From contig NC_087064.1 in the NCBI RefSeq assembly GCF_963678635.1, forward strand, positions 26,268,189-26,332,188: 64,000 bases of DNA, given 5' to 3'. Below are positions 60,201 through 64,000 of the stretch, in pieces; positions within the stretch are counted from its first letter, which is position 1, and each line of letters begins with the position of its first letter. This DNA comes from Symsagittifera roscoffensis. Its lineage: Eukaryota > Xenacoelomorpha > Acoela > Convolutidae. A model generated the notes under the pieces. That model made no database searches and was not told the DNA's origin. It saw nothing but the letters and a program-made list of their open reading frames with translations. The position numbers were made by a program, and so were the translations under genes.

Positions 60201-63200
60201 GTCACCAGTTTTTTGTTGATTTGGTTTATATCAGTTGCATCTGCCAACTAATTTAATGTTTGACCAACAAAAAATTGAGTTTTAAAATTCAGGATTCCGA
60301 TTTAATCTAAATCTATTTCCCACACAAATAAAAATTGGAATGGTTCTTGACTCTATCTTGGACAAATTGCGTTCTTTTTTTAATATGCAACACGCGATCA
60401 AACAATTGAGCGGAGCTGAACTTCATTGAAAACCTCCTAAAACCTGCATTATCTCTTGATTCCTCGTAAGTGCTTGATACAATAACTTTACAAGGTATTT
60501 GATCATCTACCGTTTGATTCCGTCACGTTTTCATTTCAAAACGTACTAATTTTTTCGAAAATTTGCTACTAAATACAAGCTTGTGTCTATGTGAGACGTA
60601 AGCCAAATATATGCTTCTAATAACTGTATTCGGTTTTTTTTGTCCATGAAAAAGTTTTATTGATTATCTCAGCCCGGTTAAAAAACCTCATGTGGATTTT
60701 TGTTTTCTCATATGATATTCAGTGGTGAACCAATGGACTATACAACAAAATCATTTTAACAAAATCAAAAAACGGAGATTGAAAAAGCTTGCTAGATTCT
60801 CGTTTCAAAAACAGAAGTACCCAGCCACTGTACAAGTGAATTTAAATGTTCGCAAAAAATTTCTATTTTTCTACGACGGAAAAAATCCACAAAAAAATTA
60901 AATCTTGATAAAATTGCCTCTCTTTTTCCTTTTCTCCATTACGTTTTGAATTCGAAGCATTTTTTCAAAAACTTGTAAGTAATTAGAAAAACTAAGAACT
61001 CTGTTAACGATAAAAATCCGTTCGCCACCAAAAAACTTGAGCTTAGAGTTGTAAAGAGAAAATTTAAATTTGACATGTTCAATTTTTTTTCTCTTCTCTA
61101 AGAAAAAAAAGTGTATCAAAAGTTTTTTTGGTCTACTTTTTGCAAAATGCACTTGTTTTGAAATCAAATTCATCAATAGCTAGGCATGTTCCTAAAACTT
61201 TCCTTGTTTTTGGTTTTCAGTTGTGTTCTCACTAAAAATTTCTCATTTGAGTACCTGGTGACATATATTGTTCAATTCAATCAGATTTTGACTTCCAAAT
61301 TTTTTCAAATCGGTGTATTTTGTTACAAAACTTTATAAATCTGCTGTTATTTTGGCTTTGACCGGTCAATGGTTTTCTTGTGTCTATGAGAAGGTCAATG
61401 AAAAATGAGCTTCTAAACTTGTTTTCCATAAGAGTGAAGCCAGAAAATGCAGCGGATGAGGAAGTCCTCAGAAATGTTGTTACCAGTTAGTCATTGCTGG
61501 ATTAATATTTTGGAAAATAATGAATATTTTGGTCGAATTTTGATTTAATTGAAACCTTATCTTTCAGCATACAATCAACAAAACATCGAAACTGGAAGAA
61601 ACATTGTATAAAAATGATGAAATCACAGTTGTAACGACTTGACCTACTGGGATGTGTGGTTGAACATTTGAATTGGCGACTACTTATTGTATCATTCAGA
61701 GTGAGTATCCAAGTCCGGTTAAAATAACTTAAATAAACTTGTAGGCTTTCATGTGAAACTATGCGATTTCACTTGATTTAAAAAATGACATCTGTTTAAA
61801 CAAAAACTAAGATGAAGACTAAAAGTTTGTTCTAAACTCATTTCAAAAACAGAAATATCTGGTTGCCGTTCAAGTAATATAAACTAAACCCATCATACTG
61901 ACTGAGCAAAGACTTTTAAAATAAAGAAACTTTATAAAAAGTTTGAGATTAAACTGTTTTTTTTTATAAACTACTATAGACAGCAGACGTAATTTCCACT
62001 TGTCTGAGTACTGACAGAACAAAATTTTGTAACTCTAGTGCGTTAGTCACTATTCTACTCAGTTTTTAAAAAAGGTCCAAAAAATTTATTCGCAACGCAG
62101 ATTACGTAATGCTTTGCTGTAAAGGTACAAGGAAAATAATATGAAATATTAAACTTCATATTTTCGGGAAAACACTTAAATTTTTTAACCGCGTTTTTTT
62201 TGCAAAAAAAAGGTTTTTGAACGTTTAAGTTGACCATGTAGGATCTAAACTTTTTGTGCGGAACACACAAATAAAGAATTAAGCTGCTCTCAATCTCAAT
62301 GAAATCCTTCTGAAACCTTAATTATCTCTATGTTCGATATAAGTGCTTGTTAAAAAATCCGAGGTTACCCCTGATTTTTACTCATTAATCGTTCGATTCC
62401 ATTAGCTTTGGAAATTTTTTCCCAAATTAATTGGTTGCAAATCTAATTAATTTTCTTAAATTTTCGGCTTTGACCAATCAATCTGGTTTTTTGTGTGTAT
62501 AAAATGTAAATCAAAATAAAGCTTTTGGTTTCGTCTTCCATAGAAAAAAAACCAAAAATTACTGCGGTTAAGTAAATAACACAGAAAAATTAATTCTAGC
62601 AAGCTTGTATTTTTTTGTTTCTAAAGAGACTCCTCGAACAAAAACAGATGTAGCTGGTTACTTTTCAAGAGTATAACGGAAATTTTTGACCATACTAAAT
62701 ATATATTTATTTTGATTTAAAAAACGAAAAATAATGAATTTTTCAAAAAAGTTCTATAAATTACAATAGACGACATTTTTTTTGCTAGTCTAAGGTGTTA
62801 CAATACAGTTTTTAATCGAGTATGTTAGCATGTACTTTATCAATTTTCTATAAGACAAAAATGAACACTTTTAGATAACCCAGAAAAATTAATACTTTGG
62901 TTCTAAGGTACAAAGAATTGAACAGAAAAATTGAAAAGGTATGAAACCAAAAACTTGACGTCAGTTTATATTAGATAAGCATCCCGGGTGAAAACTTTGG
63001 TAGTAACCAGTTTTTTGTTGATTTGATTTATATCAGTTGCATCTGCCAACTAATTTAATGTTTGACCAACAAAAAATTGAAATTTAAAATTCAGAATTCC
63101 GATTTAATCTAAATCTATTTCCCACACAAATAAAAATTGGAATCGTTCATGAAACTCCATCTTGGACAAATTGCGTTCTTTTTTTTAATATGCTACACGC

Positions 63201-64000
63201 GATCAAACAATTAAGCTGAGCTGAACTTCATTGAAAACCTCCTAAAACGTGCTTCATCTCTTGACTCCTCGTGAGTGCTTGATAAAAAAACTTTACAGGA
63301 TATTTGATCATCTACCGTTTGATTCCGTCACGTTTTCATTTCAAAACGTACTAATTTTGTCGAAAATTTGCTACTAAACACAAGCATGTGTCTATGTGAG
63401 ACGTAAGCCAAATTTATGCTTCTAATAACTGTATTCGGTTTTTTTTGTCCATGAAAAAGTTTTATTGATTATCTCAGCCCGGTTAAAAAACATCATGTGG
63501 ATTTTTGTTTTCTCATATGATATTCAGTGGTGAACCAATGGACTATACAACAAAATCACTTTAACAAAATCAAAAAACACGGAGATTGAAAAAGCTTGCT
63601 AGATTCTCGTTTCAAAAACAGAAGTACCCAGCCACTGTACAAGTGAATTTAAATGTTCGCCAAAAATTTCTATTTTTCTACGACGGAAAAAAATCCACAA
63701 AAAAATTAAATCTTGATGAAATTGCCTCTCCTTTTCTTTTTCTTCATTACGTTTTGAATTCGAAGCATTTTTTCAAAAACTTGTAAATAATTAGAAAAAC
63801 TAAGAATTCTATTAACAATAAAAATCCGTTCGCCACCAAAAAAACTTGAGCTTAGAGTTGTAAAGAGAAAGTTTGAATTTGACATGTTCAATTTTTTCCC
63901 TTCTCTAAGAAAAAAAAATATATCAAAACTTTTTTTGGTCTACTTTTTGCAAAATGCACTTGTTTTGAAATCAAATTCATCCATAGCTAGGCATGTTCCT

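Larger units (their letters stand above)
50422..64000. repeat. Large tandem array of a roughly 3.6-kb repeat with rearranged copies
   Basis: Landmarks recur in the same order and strand. GAATTCGAAGCATTTTTT occurs near 51330, 57360, 60950 and 63757; GAAGCCAGAAAATGCAGC near 51812, 53224, 54634, 57850 and 61437; GATATAAGTGCTTGTT near 52730, 54140, 55552, 58745 and 62337; CTCCTCGAACAAAAACAG near 56610, 59827 and 62629. The best full unit is 57350-60940 (about 3590 bp). The next (60940-63747) lacks roughly 0.8 kb. The first region (51.3-57.35 kb) contains extra internal duplications. No gene, transposase or RT was recognised in any unit. The array runs off the right edge. Confidence 0.9.

Overview
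The window is a stretch of an invertebrate animal genome: AT-rich, intron-bearing and crowded with repeats. Three host genes are recognisable by exon-by-exon homology, GT/AG splice sites and matching intron phases. The phylum cannot be fixed from the sequence alone.

Layout. (1) 1-5340: a higher-order tandem repeat lying upstream of, and probably in an intron of, an IMP dehydrogenase gene. (2) 5568-11265 (+): the last five exons of IMPDH, the enzyme of the committed step of guanine nucleotide synthesis. Its 4.2-kb fourth intron holds several copies of a short non-autonomous TIR element. (3) 12.2-16.2 kb: a decayed Ty3/gypsy relic (RT, RNase H, integrase zinc finger), with a perfect 40-bp-arm hairpin at 15422-15506. 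(4) 16.5-26 kb: repeated, decayed fragments resembling part of a seven-helix receptor, on both strands. (5) 22131-27670 (+): a nuclear-receptor-type gene in three exons with an unusual DNA-binding domain and no visible ligand-binding domain. (6) 28053-30878 (-): a complete three-exon ELOVL fatty-acid elongase, convergent with the receptor gene. A 393-bp block spanning its start codon and upstream region is copied identically 1.6 kb away. (7) 32979-50417: a 17.4-kb Ty3/gypsy-type endogenous retrovirus-like element. It has 227-bp LTRs, a 4-bp target duplication, gag, protease, RT, RNase H and integrase, an env-like gene and two unrecognised accessory coding regions, all on a G-poor plus strand and all broken by stops and frameshifts. 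(8) 50.4-64 kb: tandem copies of a roughly 3.6-kb repeat, including a near-identical 1.41-kb duplication that carries a GATAT-type microsatellite, and a 32-bp minisatellite.

The most unusual items are the giant retroelement with its two unknown accessory regions and possible captured glycoprotein, and the receptor-like gene that appears to be DNA-binding-domain only. The host genes look functional; nearly everything between them is repeat-derived. No tRNA, rRNA or CRISPR array was seen.
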